Part shown: positions 45,315 through 53,421 of the stretch, piece after piece | How the letters are laid out: every line of letters begins with the position of its first letter | Numbering within the stretch: position 1 is the first letter of the stretch | NCBI GenBank assembly: GCA_947494695.1 | Contig: CANLWB010000012.1 | Coordinates: 124,001-188,000, forward strand | DNA: 64,000 nt | Direction: 5' to 3' | Source: an uncultured Flavobacteriaceae bacterium | GTDB taxonomy: Bacteria; Bacteroidota; Bacteroidia; Flavobacteriales; Flavobacteriaceae | Position numbers and translations under genes: made by a program | Notes under the pieces: model-generated | Told to the model about the DNA's origin: nothing | Databases searched by the model: none | Seen by the model: only the letters and a program-made list of their open reading frames with translations

Positions 45315-46364
45315 TTATTTTGATGAGCTCCTTAGGTGTTTATTAAAAAAATTAATGGCCATTTTAGATACTGTCTGATGAATTTGTTTTCTATCAACCC
45401 CTTCGTTATCAACTGTAATTTCAGGAGCAACCTCTTTCCCGAATGCCGTAGCTTCGTTTAGGAATACATAATGTCCTACGTTGTCATTTAATACGTGTAA
45501 TTCGCTTGTTTCAATTAAATCATGGTAGTTTTCAGCATTCTGTTTTATGGGGGTGTTGGAGTCTTCTCGGCCGGCTACTATAAAAATAGGAGCTGTAATG
45601 TTATCTGTTTGATTTTTAGAATGGAACCCTAAACCAACGGCAGGCGCCATTGTGAAAAACGCCTTAATCCGATTGTCTTTCACCATGGCTTTGTAACGGT
45701 TATATGATGAAATAATCAGGCTGTCGTTTACTAAATCTATAACCTCATCTGACTTAGGAAATTCGGGCGGCAGTTCTTTTTTTACAGCATTGTTACTCAT
45801 AAAGGATCTGTCAACATATCCTCCGGCTAGTGCTATATTGGTGTATCCCCCTAGTGAAAAACCAGCTCCACCAATTCTGGAAGGATCTATATGCTTTCCA
45901 ATGGTTTTATCATTAAGAACTTGTGTAAGTACAAATTGAACATCGATGGCCCGTTCCCACCACTTAACAAATTCCCTTGGTATTTTATTAAACGTGGAAT
46001 TTCCATAATGATCCAATGAAACCACAATATACCCCGCTTTAACCATCTGTTCTATAAACCAGGTTAATGAAAACCGATTTCCTCCCGTTCCATGAGAAAC
46101 TAGTAGTAATGGAAATGTTTCATTCGCAATAGTAGCATTTGGAATGGTTTCAATCGTTTTGAAAATGTCTTTTTGCTTTTTTGAAGATGTTTTATTCTCT
46201 GATGAATCTAAAGTGGGATACCATATTTCGGTGTGCAAAGGTCTGTCCCGTGATTCATCCACTAATAATACTGACTTTTGTCCGATTCTAAAAGGGTTCT
46301 CATTACGCTGGCCGCAGGAAAGTAATAATAAGACCGTGCTTAACGCTACAATGGTAAGTTTCAT
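45315..46364 (-). CDS. Alpha/beta-hydrolase lipoprotein (PAF-acetylhydrolase-like)
   Basis: A 349-residue predicted lipoprotein with lipobox LLSC (Cys17). The alpha/beta-hydrolase core has LLVSHGTGGNRFSL (oxyanion region), the nucleophile in GAGFSLGGY (Ser170), an acid candidate in VAGREDSNTP and a His in NVGHYVF. The layout resembles platelet-activating-factor acetylhydrolase and dienelactone-hydrolase-like esterases. It would be anchored at the membrane and act on an ester in the periplasm or outside. Substrate unknown. Confidence 0.82.
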   Translation of the reverse strand: MKLTIVALSTVLLLLSCGQRNENPFRIGQKSVLLVDESRDRPLHTEIWYPTLDSSENKTSSKKQKDIFKTIETIPNATIANETFPLLLVSHGTGGNRFSLTWFIEQMVKAGYIVVSLDHYGNSTFNKIPREFVKWWERAIDVQFVLTQVLNDKTIGKHIDPSRIGGAGFSLGGYTNIALAGGYVDRSFMSNNAVKKELPPEFPKSDEVIDLVNDSLIISSYNRYKAMVKDNRIKAFFTMAPAVGLGFHSKNQTDNITAPIFIVAGREDSNTPIKQNAENYHDLIETSELHVLNDNVGHYVFLNEATAFGKEVAPEITVDNEGVDRKQIHQTVSKMAINFFNKHLRSSSK

Positions 46365-46446
46365 AAATAGTTGGCTTTTATTTTAACTTATAGAGAAACC
46401 ACGGACTTTATTGTTACAGTAATTTTTTTAAAAAAACATAGTAGAC

Positions 46447-48879
46447 TTATTTAGAGTAGGGGAGTTTGGAATATCCAATTAGAAGGGCGCCTTTTTTTGT
46501 TTTACCCAGTAGTTTACAAACAAAGTTATTGTTGTTAATACCGTGTCCTTGTCCGTTAAATTCTATAATTAAATCTTTCCCTTTGTTCTTAAACCCTAAG
46601 ACCTGACAGCCACGACCTAAGTTAACCTCTTCTGAAGCTCCAAGTCTTAAGCTTTTTAAATCAATATCTGTTTGAGGGTTGAAATTATCTTCGGCCAATA
46701 CCAATATTTTAATGGTTTTGGTGCTGGCATTAAGAGGGCGTTTATTCAGTATTTTAATCCGTTTAGGTACGGTTAACGGAATGATCATGTTTTTAGAATT
46801 ATGATTGTCATTACCGTAATCGTCTTTTTTAGGAACATCAATAACTGCCACAGATAAATGTGTTGCACGACCATATGCATCCTGAATAATATGCGGGCGT
46901 TCCAGTTTATACCAATGTGTTTGAGTGCCATCCTGATATTTGGTAAAGTCTGGTGTATAAGCCAAGCCGGGATCATATTTCCAATGAATACCATCCTTAG
47001 AGCGTAAGTAAATCGCCCGGTAATCAAGAAACGCATTAATGATTAAATGAAATTGCACATGGTCTCGCCACATTACAGGGTCTTCATAGCGAGACTCACG
47101 GTATCGATCTGGTATGGTTTGATTTTCATTAATGATCTTAGATACGATTTTATACGGGCCTAGCAATCCATTTTCACTAATCATCATGCATCCAAATTTA
47201 GAAACAATCAGCACGCGTCCATCATCCAGTTGTACGCCCGATAAGTTTCTTAAGTACTGGTATGTTCTATCATCGTTAGGGTTTATCGTTTCCATGTCGA
47301 CTTCTAAAACGCCTTTACGTTTCCATGGGCCATTCATGGACGCCGAAGTAAATATGGTAGGTTCCCATTCAATTAGCGAGTACAGAGCGTAGGTGCCATC
47401 GTTTAATAAAATAATATCCGGGTTATGCCCTAATCCGTTTTTATAAGAATATGCGATGTCTTCCTTAACAATGTAAGGCCCTGTAGGCGTTTTTGAAACA
47501 ACATGGGCAACTGTGGAATTTGGCCATTCCCAATGACCTTTAAGGCCGTTTTCGGGCCACCGCGCAACCAACATATGGTAGTCGTTATCTTTATCTTTTA
47601 CCGGATGACCACCCCAGTAGGACCAATTCGGATCTTCAGCTCCATTTTCAGGATCTCGGGGAATGACTCCAGTAGCACCCCATAAATCGGATTTCAATTC
47701 ATTATGTATGGGGATAGGACGGATTAAATCACTAAAGGAAGCTCCAAATACCGTTTTTGTTTTTGCTTTTATTGATTTAGAGGCGGCGCTTCGATTTCCG
47801 CTGTAATCATGGGCATAAACAACATATGATATTTCAATGCCTTTTGGCGCTAAAATGTCTTCAAACCAGCTATTTTTAATATGGTCACCTACTTTCTTAT
47901 AATTAGTTCCATTTGTATCACCCCGAAAGACGGAATAGTAGGATACATCCTTTTCGTTACTTTTCGTCCAGTTTATTTTAATTTCGGTGTCGAATATTTC
48001 GGTTTTCAGGTCAATAGGAGCACCTGGTGACATGGTATCTTTTTTCTGAATTGACGTTTTATTCGATACCTCCCCATCCTTAATGCGTGTCAATATATAG
48101 GTGTAATCAATACCATTGACTGTGGTTGTGTCTAGAAATGATTTTCCGGTAATATCCTGTATTTTAATAAAGTGTTTATCGTCTTTTGGTTTGCTATAGA
48201 GGCTGTATGTCTGCTTATCATTCCATTCAGGATCGTCCCAGCTAAGTGAAAAACCGTTAGTTTGTAATTCGGCCAGGAGCTTAATTTGTTTTTTCCGGGT
48301 ATTTATAACACTAATGTTAACATAGTCCAGATATATTTTCACGTCTTTTTCAGAGTAATACCTCACGCGCACAAACGGTAATCCGGAAAGTGCATCTTCT
48401 TTACTAATAGTATAGGTGCCTTCGAAATGCTCTACGGTGTTATCTGAACCGATAAGCTTCACCTTTTTAGCTAATACACTTTCACGATTTCCAAAAACAA
48501 GACTTACCGAAATAGAAGCATCACAGATATATTCTAGATCGGCGCCAAAACTCCATTTTAAAACGTCACCCACTTTAGGTACTTGATAGTTTGGATTTGT
48601 ATCGAGAATTTTCGATTCTGCGATGCCTTCTTCATTACTACAAAATAGAGTTCCGTAATGTAGGCCCATAGGGCTATCTCCTTTCACGGCTTTTGTGATC
48701 CAAAAGGGGGACTGACGCGCGTTTCTCCAATAATCCCACACGGTGTTAAAATCCCCATCATTCATGTTTTTGTAAGGATCATTTTCGCCAAGTAATACGA
48801 TTTGCGCGTTTAATTGTGTATGAATAAGGAATAAAATAGAAAGGATAAAACTATAGTTTTTAAGTCTGAATGCGTTCAT
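46447..48879 (-). CDS. Large secreted protein with FN3 domain and GH43-like beta-propeller
   Basis: An 810-residue exported protein (signal peptide about 1-25, ending LNAQ). The first 190 residues resemble a carbohydrate-binding beta-sandwich, and about 195-375 includes two fibronectin type III-like repeats (GAPIDLKTEIFDTEIKINW, SYYSVFRGD). From about 400 a five-bladed beta-propeller of the GH43/GH117 kind follows, with WSYWGGHPVKDKDN, LGHNPDIILLNDGTYALY, YEDPVMWRD and KLERPHII. The Asp and Glu in these strands are candidate catalytic residues. It is probably a glycoside hydrolase acting on a marine polysaccharide, though the exact family is uncertain. No type IX sorting tail is evident. Confidence 0.72.
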   Translation of the reverse strand: MNAFRLKNYSFILSILFLIHTQLNAQIVLLGENDPYKNMNDGDFNTVWDYWRNARQSPFWITKAVKGDSPMGLHYGTLFCSNEEGIAESKILDTNPNYQVPKVGDVLKWSFGADLEYICDASISVSLVFGNRESVLAKKVKLIGSDNTVEHFEGTYTISKEDALSGLPFVRVRYYSEKDVKIYLDYVNISVINTRKKQIKLLAELQTNGFSLSWDDPEWNDKQTYSLYSKPKDDKHFIKIQDITGKSFLDTTTVNGIDYTYILTRIKDGEVSNKTSIQKKDTMSPGAPIDLKTEIFDTEIKINWTKSNEKDVSYYSVFRGDTNGTNYKKVGDHIKNSWFEDILAPKGIEISYVVYAHDYSGNRSAASKSIKAKTKTVFGASFSDLIRPIPIHNELKSDLWGATGVIPRDPENGAEDPNWSYWGGHPVKDKDNDYHMLVARWPENGLKGHWEWPNSTVAHVVSKTPTGPYIVKEDIAYSYKNGLGHNPDIILLNDGTYALYSLIEWEPTIFTSASMNGPWKRKGVLEVDMETINPNDDRTYQYLRNLSGVQLDDGRVLIVSKFGCMMISENGLLGPYKIVSKIINENQTIPDRYRESRYEDPVMWRDHVQFHLIINAFLDYRAIYLRSKDGIHWKYDPGLAYTPDFTKYQDGTQTHWYKLERPHIIQDAYGRATHLSVAVIDVPKKDDYGNDNHNSKNMIIPLTVPKRIKILNKRPLNASTKTIKILVLAEDNFNPQTDIDLKSLRLGASEEVNLGRGCQVLGFKNKGKDLIIEFNGQGHGINNNNFVCKLLGKTKKGALLIGYSKLPYSK

Positions 48880-48985
48880 GTAATTGTGCTATTTAATATA
48901 ATGCTTTAGTAAGTTTATAATCTGATTTATCGTTATCGATTATTGGTGTTATCAGGTTTTTACATATCTGAAGCTGCTATATGCT

Positions 48986-49456
48986 CTAGTCCCAAATTTT
49001 TGGTCTGTCGATTCCAGCCCTTCTTAAATAATCCAGCATTTGTCCTGTATGAACAGATTCGTGATAGGCAATTCGGTTTAAATAATCTCCAAGCAACTTA
49101 CTTTGTCCAACTTCCTTTCTTTCAATCCGTATGGTTTCTAAGTCAGACTCCTTTAACTGCTCAATCATGGTTATAAAATCGGTTCGGTATTTTTCTGCAA
49201 AACGGAGTTCATTTTCTAAATCAAGATACCCCAGTCCTTCCCATGGGGATTTATAGTCCCCCAGATTTCCGCGATTTTCAATGATTTTATGAAATAAGTG
49301 TTCACCTTCTAAAACATGTCTAATCATTTCAATGATAGTGAATGCCTGGTCGTCTGGTTTCCAATTTAGGTCTTCATTAGGAATACCACTCCATAATTTG
49401 ATGCTACGTCTTCTAATTTCTGAAAAATTTAATAGGATAATTTTAATGGCGTTCAT
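48986..49456 (-). CDS. DinB-family (four-helix, metal-binding) protein
   Basis: A 156-residue DinB-like protein with the metal-ligand helix pattern: MIRHVLEGEHLFHK in helix 2 and AYHESVHTGQMLDYLRRAG in helix 4, giving three His ligands. Members include thiol-dependent transferases (bacillithiol or mycothiol S-transferases) and uncharacterised stress proteins. The length is typical. The gene is alone, divergent from hsp20 across a 332-bp region that otherwise shows only the promoter element below. Confidence 0.8.
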   Translation of the reverse strand: MNAIKIILLNFSEIRRRSIKLWSGIPNEDLNWKPDDQAFTIIEMIRHVLEGEHLFHKIIENRGNLGDYKSPWEGLGYLDLENELRFAEKYRTDFITMIEQLKESDLETIRIERKEVGQSKLLGDYLNRIAYHESVHTGQMLDYLRRAGIDRPKIWD

Positions 49457-49482
49457 TTGAGATATTTCTGCTAGTTTACGTC

Positions 49483-49490
49483 CAAATGTA
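49483..49490 (-). promoter_or_regulatory. Candidate -7 element for the dinB-like gene
   Basis: On the minus strand the sequence reads TACATTTG, matching TAnnTTTG, 27 bp upstream of the start codon. No TTG is seen at the expected -33 spacing. The rest of the 49457-49788 gap shows nothing else I can assign, including no clear hsp20 promoter. Confidence 0.4.
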
Positions 49491-49788
49491 AAGGTTTTAG
49501 GCTGTAATTCCTATACACAGACATAAGGGGAGTTGGTTGCTTTTGAAGGGAAAAAGGAATATTTTTAATGACGTTTTGTCATGTTGTTTTTGTTTATAGC
49601 TGACATTTTTTCATACTATTAAGCGAAATATGATCAAAATTGACACGTAAATGTGAACAATTCGTTAAAAAAAGCTTATAAAATCTGCCATTTTAATTTC
49701 TGGTATTTTGTTTGTCTTAAGATAGACAGATAGATTAAAACAAGGTATAAATTAAAACATACGTGTCTAACTTTTAACATTTATTATT

Positions 49789-50271
49789 ATGAGCAGTTTA
49801 CCAATATTATTGAAAAACGGAAGTTTGATTAAAAATAGAAATAGAACTTTGTCAAGTTTTCCATCATTGTCTACATGGCTAGATGATTTATTTGTGGATG
49901 AATTTCCATCGTTTGCCTCTTCAGGTATTAACACAGGGGTATCGTTACCCAAAGTGAACGTTAAAGAAACCGATGGAGCCTTTGAGGTCGAACTGGCCGT
50001 CCCAGGAATGAATAAATCCGACTTCCAAATTAATATAGACGACAATGTACTTTCTATTTCAACAGAAAAAAAAGATAGCAAAGAAGAGAAAAGCGATCAT
50101 TATACGCGCAGGGAGTTTGGTTACGCATCTTTTAAAAGAGCATTTACCTTGCCTGATACGGTAGATGAGAGTGAAATCAAGGCCAGTTATAATGATGGTA
50201 TTTTAGGTATTAAAATCCCTAAAAAACCGGAGTCTAAACCACAGGAAAAAAGAACCATAGAAATTTCATAA
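49789..50271 (+). CDS. Small heat-shock protein Hsp20 (alpha-crystallin domain)
   Basis: A 160-residue Hsp20. The alpha-crystallin domain runs from about residue 50 (VNVKETDGAFEVELAVPG) to 145 (YNDGILGIKIPKK), with the GILGIKIPK strand and YTRREFGYASFKRAFTLPD in between. Such proteins hold unfolding proteins soluble during heat or other stress. It is monocistronic: a 332-bp divergent region lies upstream and a strong terminator downstream. Confidence 0.94.
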   Translation: MSSLPILLKNGSLIKNRNRTLSSFPSLSTWLDDLFVDEFPSFASSGINTGVSLPKVNVKETDGAFEVELAVPGMNKSDFQINIDDNVLSISTEKKDSKEEKSDHYTRREFGYASFKRAFTLPDTVDESEIKASYNDGILGIKIPKKPESKPQEKRTIEIS

Positions 50272-50308
50272 TTAGTTTTTAGATGAAACTGGTTTAGGCC
50301 AGTTCTAA

Positions 50309-50340
50309 AAAAGAGACAAAATAGTTTGTCTCTTTTTTTT
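50309..50340 (+). terminator. Rho-independent terminator of hsp20
   Basis: AAAAGAGACAAA and TTTGTCTCTTTT form a perfect 12-bp stem with loop ATAG, followed by a run of T. It lies about 40 bp after the hsp20 stop. Confidence 0.9.
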
Positions 50341-50809
50341 GTTTTAAGGTGTTTGAATGTTTTAGAGCGTCCAAAACATATGAAACGGATAGAGCGTCTG
50401 TTAAGTCGAATGGTGTCGACAACATATTTAAATGATATTTCCAGGACACAATTTATTAGTTTGGGAAGAACGGCATAAAGAAATGCTTATCGCATGGGGT
50501 TTGATTGATTTTTCCATCGTTATGGAAGACAGTACGAGGTAACAGATTCGGTTTTTACTAAGTGATTTTTCCTATTTGCAAGAACCTCTAGATGTCGCTA
50601 TTATGAAGGTTGATATTCTTAACAACACCATAGATTCTTGCTTCAAGCCTTTTCCTTTCCGCTTCATGCGATAATAACAAAGAACAAAAATTTCAATGCC
50701 TCTGCAATTAGAGTCATATATTTTGTGTTTGATAAAACTAGAACGGGAAAATAATGATTGATGATATTGGTTTTACAAGAAATTTAAGCCTCTAGAGATT
50801 TACCGTTTT
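50341..50809. other. Intergenic region between hsp20 terminator and sfp
   Basis: This 469-bp stretch contains no convincing gene. One short plus-strand frame (50432-50542, 36 residues starting MIFPGHNLLVWEERH) reads like protein but is bounded by stops and may be a fragment of a decayed gene, as the neighbouring NRPS remnants are. Nothing else is recognised. Confidence 0.5.
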
Positions 50810-51517
50810 TTATAGGATAATAAGATCGTTCACAGCCCCCTTAATTGATACCGCTCCAATATAATCTTTATTGGGGGTAAAAGAAAAAAGTTTCCAGTCT
50901 TTCGCTTCTCTCTTATCCCACTTTGTTTCTAAAAGATTTGCATGGTTGTTTGAATCTATAGATACCGAAAAGGCATTCAATGGAAATGACAGGCCCTGTG
51001 ATTTAGCTTTTATAAAAGCCTCTTTACGGGTCCAGCACCTATAAAACCCTTCGATGTGCTTTTTTTTAGGGAATGCTTTCAGTGTCTTGATTTCAAGTTC
51101 CGAAAAGTAATTTACGGCAATATCCATAACATCGAAATCAGTTTTAATATGTTCAATATCCACACCAATGTCATGATCCTTTACAAAACCTATAATGGCC
51201 ATGTCTCCAGAATGTGATACGTTAAATTTTAGATACGACTTAAAGCTATATTCAGGTTTGCCATATTCACCGTAGGTAAAGGCAATATCGTCTATAGGTC
51301 GATCCAGATAAAGTGCACTTAACTGTCTTAATGCTCCACGTGAGATAATACTTTGATTTTTGTCTTTTTCGAAATGAAACTTTGAGGCCTTAATCTTTTC
51401 ATCGTCCGAGAGAAGCGCATAATAATTGGGGACGTGTTCTGTGTGCTCTCTAAAACTTAAACACCATACATGTACCTGTTTGCTTTGTAGTGGTTTGTGT
51501 CTATCTTTAAAGCGCAT
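50810..51517 (-). CDS. Sfp-type 4'-phosphopantetheinyl transferase
   Basis: A 235-residue, apparently intact Sfp-type transferase. Signatures are FNVSHSGD, DIGVDIEHIK (Mg-binding Asp and Glu) and WTRKEAFIKAKSQGL with the catalytic Glu and Lys. It loads the phosphopantetheine arm onto carrier domains of nonribosomal peptide or polyketide synthases. Its start overlaps the end of the broken condensation-domain frame by 11 bp. The NRPS here is ruined, so the enzyme may now serve another synthase elsewhere or be drifting. Confidence 0.88.
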   Translation of the reverse strand: MRFKDRHKPLQSKQVHVWCLSFREHTEHVPNYYALLSDDEKIKASKFHFEKDKNQSIISRGALRQLSALYLDRPIDDIAFTYGEYGKPEYSFKSYLKFNVSHSGDMAIIGFVKDHDIGVDIEHIKTDFDVMDIAVNYFSELEIKTLKAFPKKKHIEGFYRCWTRKEAFIKAKSQGLSFPLNAFSVSIDSNNHANLLETKWDKREAKDWKLFSFTPNKDYIGAVSIKGAVNDLIIL

Positions 51518-52100
51518 AGCTAGTTAAATATGATTTATAGGAGGGACGTTTAGGAGGGGAAGGCTCTTTTTTTTGTATTAAAGCATCATAAATACTAAAA
51601 ACATCTTTTAAGATGATACTTGAAGACCATCCATCAAGTAGCGGGTGATGGCAGCTCCATACCGGGTAAAACGATTCTTTTTCAGTTTGTAAGATGTGAA
51701 TATTGGTTAAGGGGGATTTTTTAAAATTCAGACCTTTAGTTTTGAGGTCTTTTTTATACGCATTTGGCGCTTCTAAACAAGCTGTCTCATTAAGGTTTGT
51801 CCGGTTTTTGACAATCCAATTCACAGTCCTCTGTGGCCTAACTAACTGTACAGGTTTTTTTAGGTCTTCCCAATGCACCGATGTGCGCAGTACCGCATGT
51901 CTTTGAAGAACATGTTCCCAGGACTGTTTGAGTAGATTCAAATCCAGGCCACCTTCAATAACACATTGAATATTTAGAAAACCCTGGTCGTCTTCTGTCA
52001 TTACATGATAGAGAAGAATGCCTTCATGTATGGTGTTCAATGGGTAATTCGCCTCGACTTTTTGTTTGTCTGCAGCTCTTGCATTCATGATCTTATACAA
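51507..52100 (-). pseudogene. N-terminal half of an NRPS condensation domain
   Basis: The frame encodes 197 residues that match the first half of a condensation domain: YPLNTIHEGILLYH (C1), AVLRTSVHW (C2) and the catalytic HHxxxDG in SCHHPLLDGWS (C3, His151-His152 and Asp156). It then stops at TYTSYAL-type sequence, with C4-C7 missing. The frame begins at TTG 52100, with an ATG at 52088. A whole C domain has about 450 residues, so more than half is gone. It cannot be active alone. The other half of a C domain lies on the opposite strand just upstream, which suggests an inversion plus deletion. Confidence 0.75.
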
Positions 52101-52129
52101 TTTTTAATAAGCAAGATACTATTTGTTTT

Positions 52130-53411
52130 GTAAATAGGAAGGCAATTGTTTGCCTGTGTATTGCTTATATACCTTCTGGCTTTTCAAATTTTTCAGGATT
52201 TAAGACGGATGTGGAATGGATTCATCCTAATCATGCCGATTCAGATTATCTTTTACGTTTTCATATCTGTGATTTTAACCAAAGTGGAAATTTAAAGATG
52301 GTTTTCGATTTTAATGAGAACACCGTCGGTTCTAACAAACTAAAATCTACGTCGCACCATTTTAAAGCCATTTTTAATGCGTTTCTAAAGGATTTTAATC
52401 ACCCCATTGTTAAACCAAATATGATAACTGAAAGGGAAACTATCATATTTAAGTCTCCTATTGAAACGTCGTGATAAGGCTTGCACCGCGCTAGAGCTGT
52501 TTAGGGACGACAAACTGGATGTGAAAAAAATAACGATACCATCCTGGAAGTGCGTAAATTTTATCACAAGGAACCCGATGCTGTAAAAGAATTGTTAGAT
52601 GTTTCGGCATTTGAAAAATGATACAGTCTTTGATAAAGTACAGTTTATAGATTGTTATAGGTATTCAAATGTGAGTTTGTCTGAGATGCTTCGGTTTTTA
52701 GAAGAAAAGGTAGGGTGGGTGAGGCCTGCAGGCACAGGGAGGTCAACGAACTGCTTAATAAATCAGGTTTGTGTTTACGTTCATAAAAAGGAAAATGGAT
52801 ATAGTAATTATTCGTTTCCTTGCAGTTGGAATGTAAGATTGGAATATAAAACCCGTGAAGAAACCTTAAAAGAAACAAACGAATACATTCACGAGTCCGA
52901 AGTTAAGCGCATTATGAAAGAGATAGGGTATGAAGAACCCGATTTATTTGAAGATGAAAAAAGGTTAGTTGCTTGCTGTTCTGGTGATTCATCGCTTACT
53001 GTAAAATAGTTAAGAGGGTGTCTTGTAAAGAAGGTGCCATCTTATATGATTCCTGTAACCTTTGAATATTAGGAAGAAATCCCCTTGACGAAAAACGGTA
53101 AGGTAGATAAGAAAATGTTAAAAAATCATGTTTTAAAAACCAAAAAAGAAGAAACGTCGTATGTTGCACAAAGAGATGGTATAGAAGCTTTGGTAGAACG
53201 TATTTGGAAAGATGTTTTAAGACTAAATAAAATTGGAGTATACGACAATTTTGTATCCTTAGGGAGGGGGGAGGCTCTTGCAGCCATTCGAGTAACCTCC
53301 TGAATTAACGAAGAATTGAAAATGACAATTCCTTTAGATAAAGTATTTGATTTACCAACCATAGAATCTTATGCTAGCCATATAGAGCAAACTATTCTAG
53401 AATTACTTTAA
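52130..53411 (+). pseudogene. NRPS remnant: end of C domain, PP-loop-like segment, end of A domain, carrier domain
   Basis: Several frames on the plus strand hold decayed NRPS pieces in order. The first (to 52474) is the C-terminal part of a condensation domain (VFDFNENTVGSNKL, HHFKAIFNAFL). After a frame change the frame from about 52599 carries a segment resembling the C-terminus of a PP-loop ATP-pyrophosphatase (TGRSTNCLIN, VYVHKKENGY, FPCSWNVRLEYKTR). It continues into an A-domain end (RLVACCSGDSSLT, LRGCL, VPSYMIPVTFEY, IPLTKNGKVDKK) and a carrier domain (RIWKDVLRL, NKIGVYDNFVSLG) ending at 53411. Three in-frame stops interrupt it (53007 TAG, 53070 TAG, 53301 TGA). The carrier serine motif reads LGRGEALAAIRV, without the modified Ser. 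Most of the A-domain core is absent. Confidence 0.75.
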
Positions 53412-53421
53412 AAAAAATATT

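Noticed and set aside
52385-52567. Minus-strand ORF inside the NRPS relic
   Set aside because: It has no recognisable domain and lies opposite identifiable condensation-domain sequence.
52599-53411. Stop-codon recoding or alternative genetic code for the three in-frame stops
   Set aside because: Two different stop codons, loss of the carrier serine motif and a frame change upstream all point to a pseudogene; neighbouring genes use normal stops.
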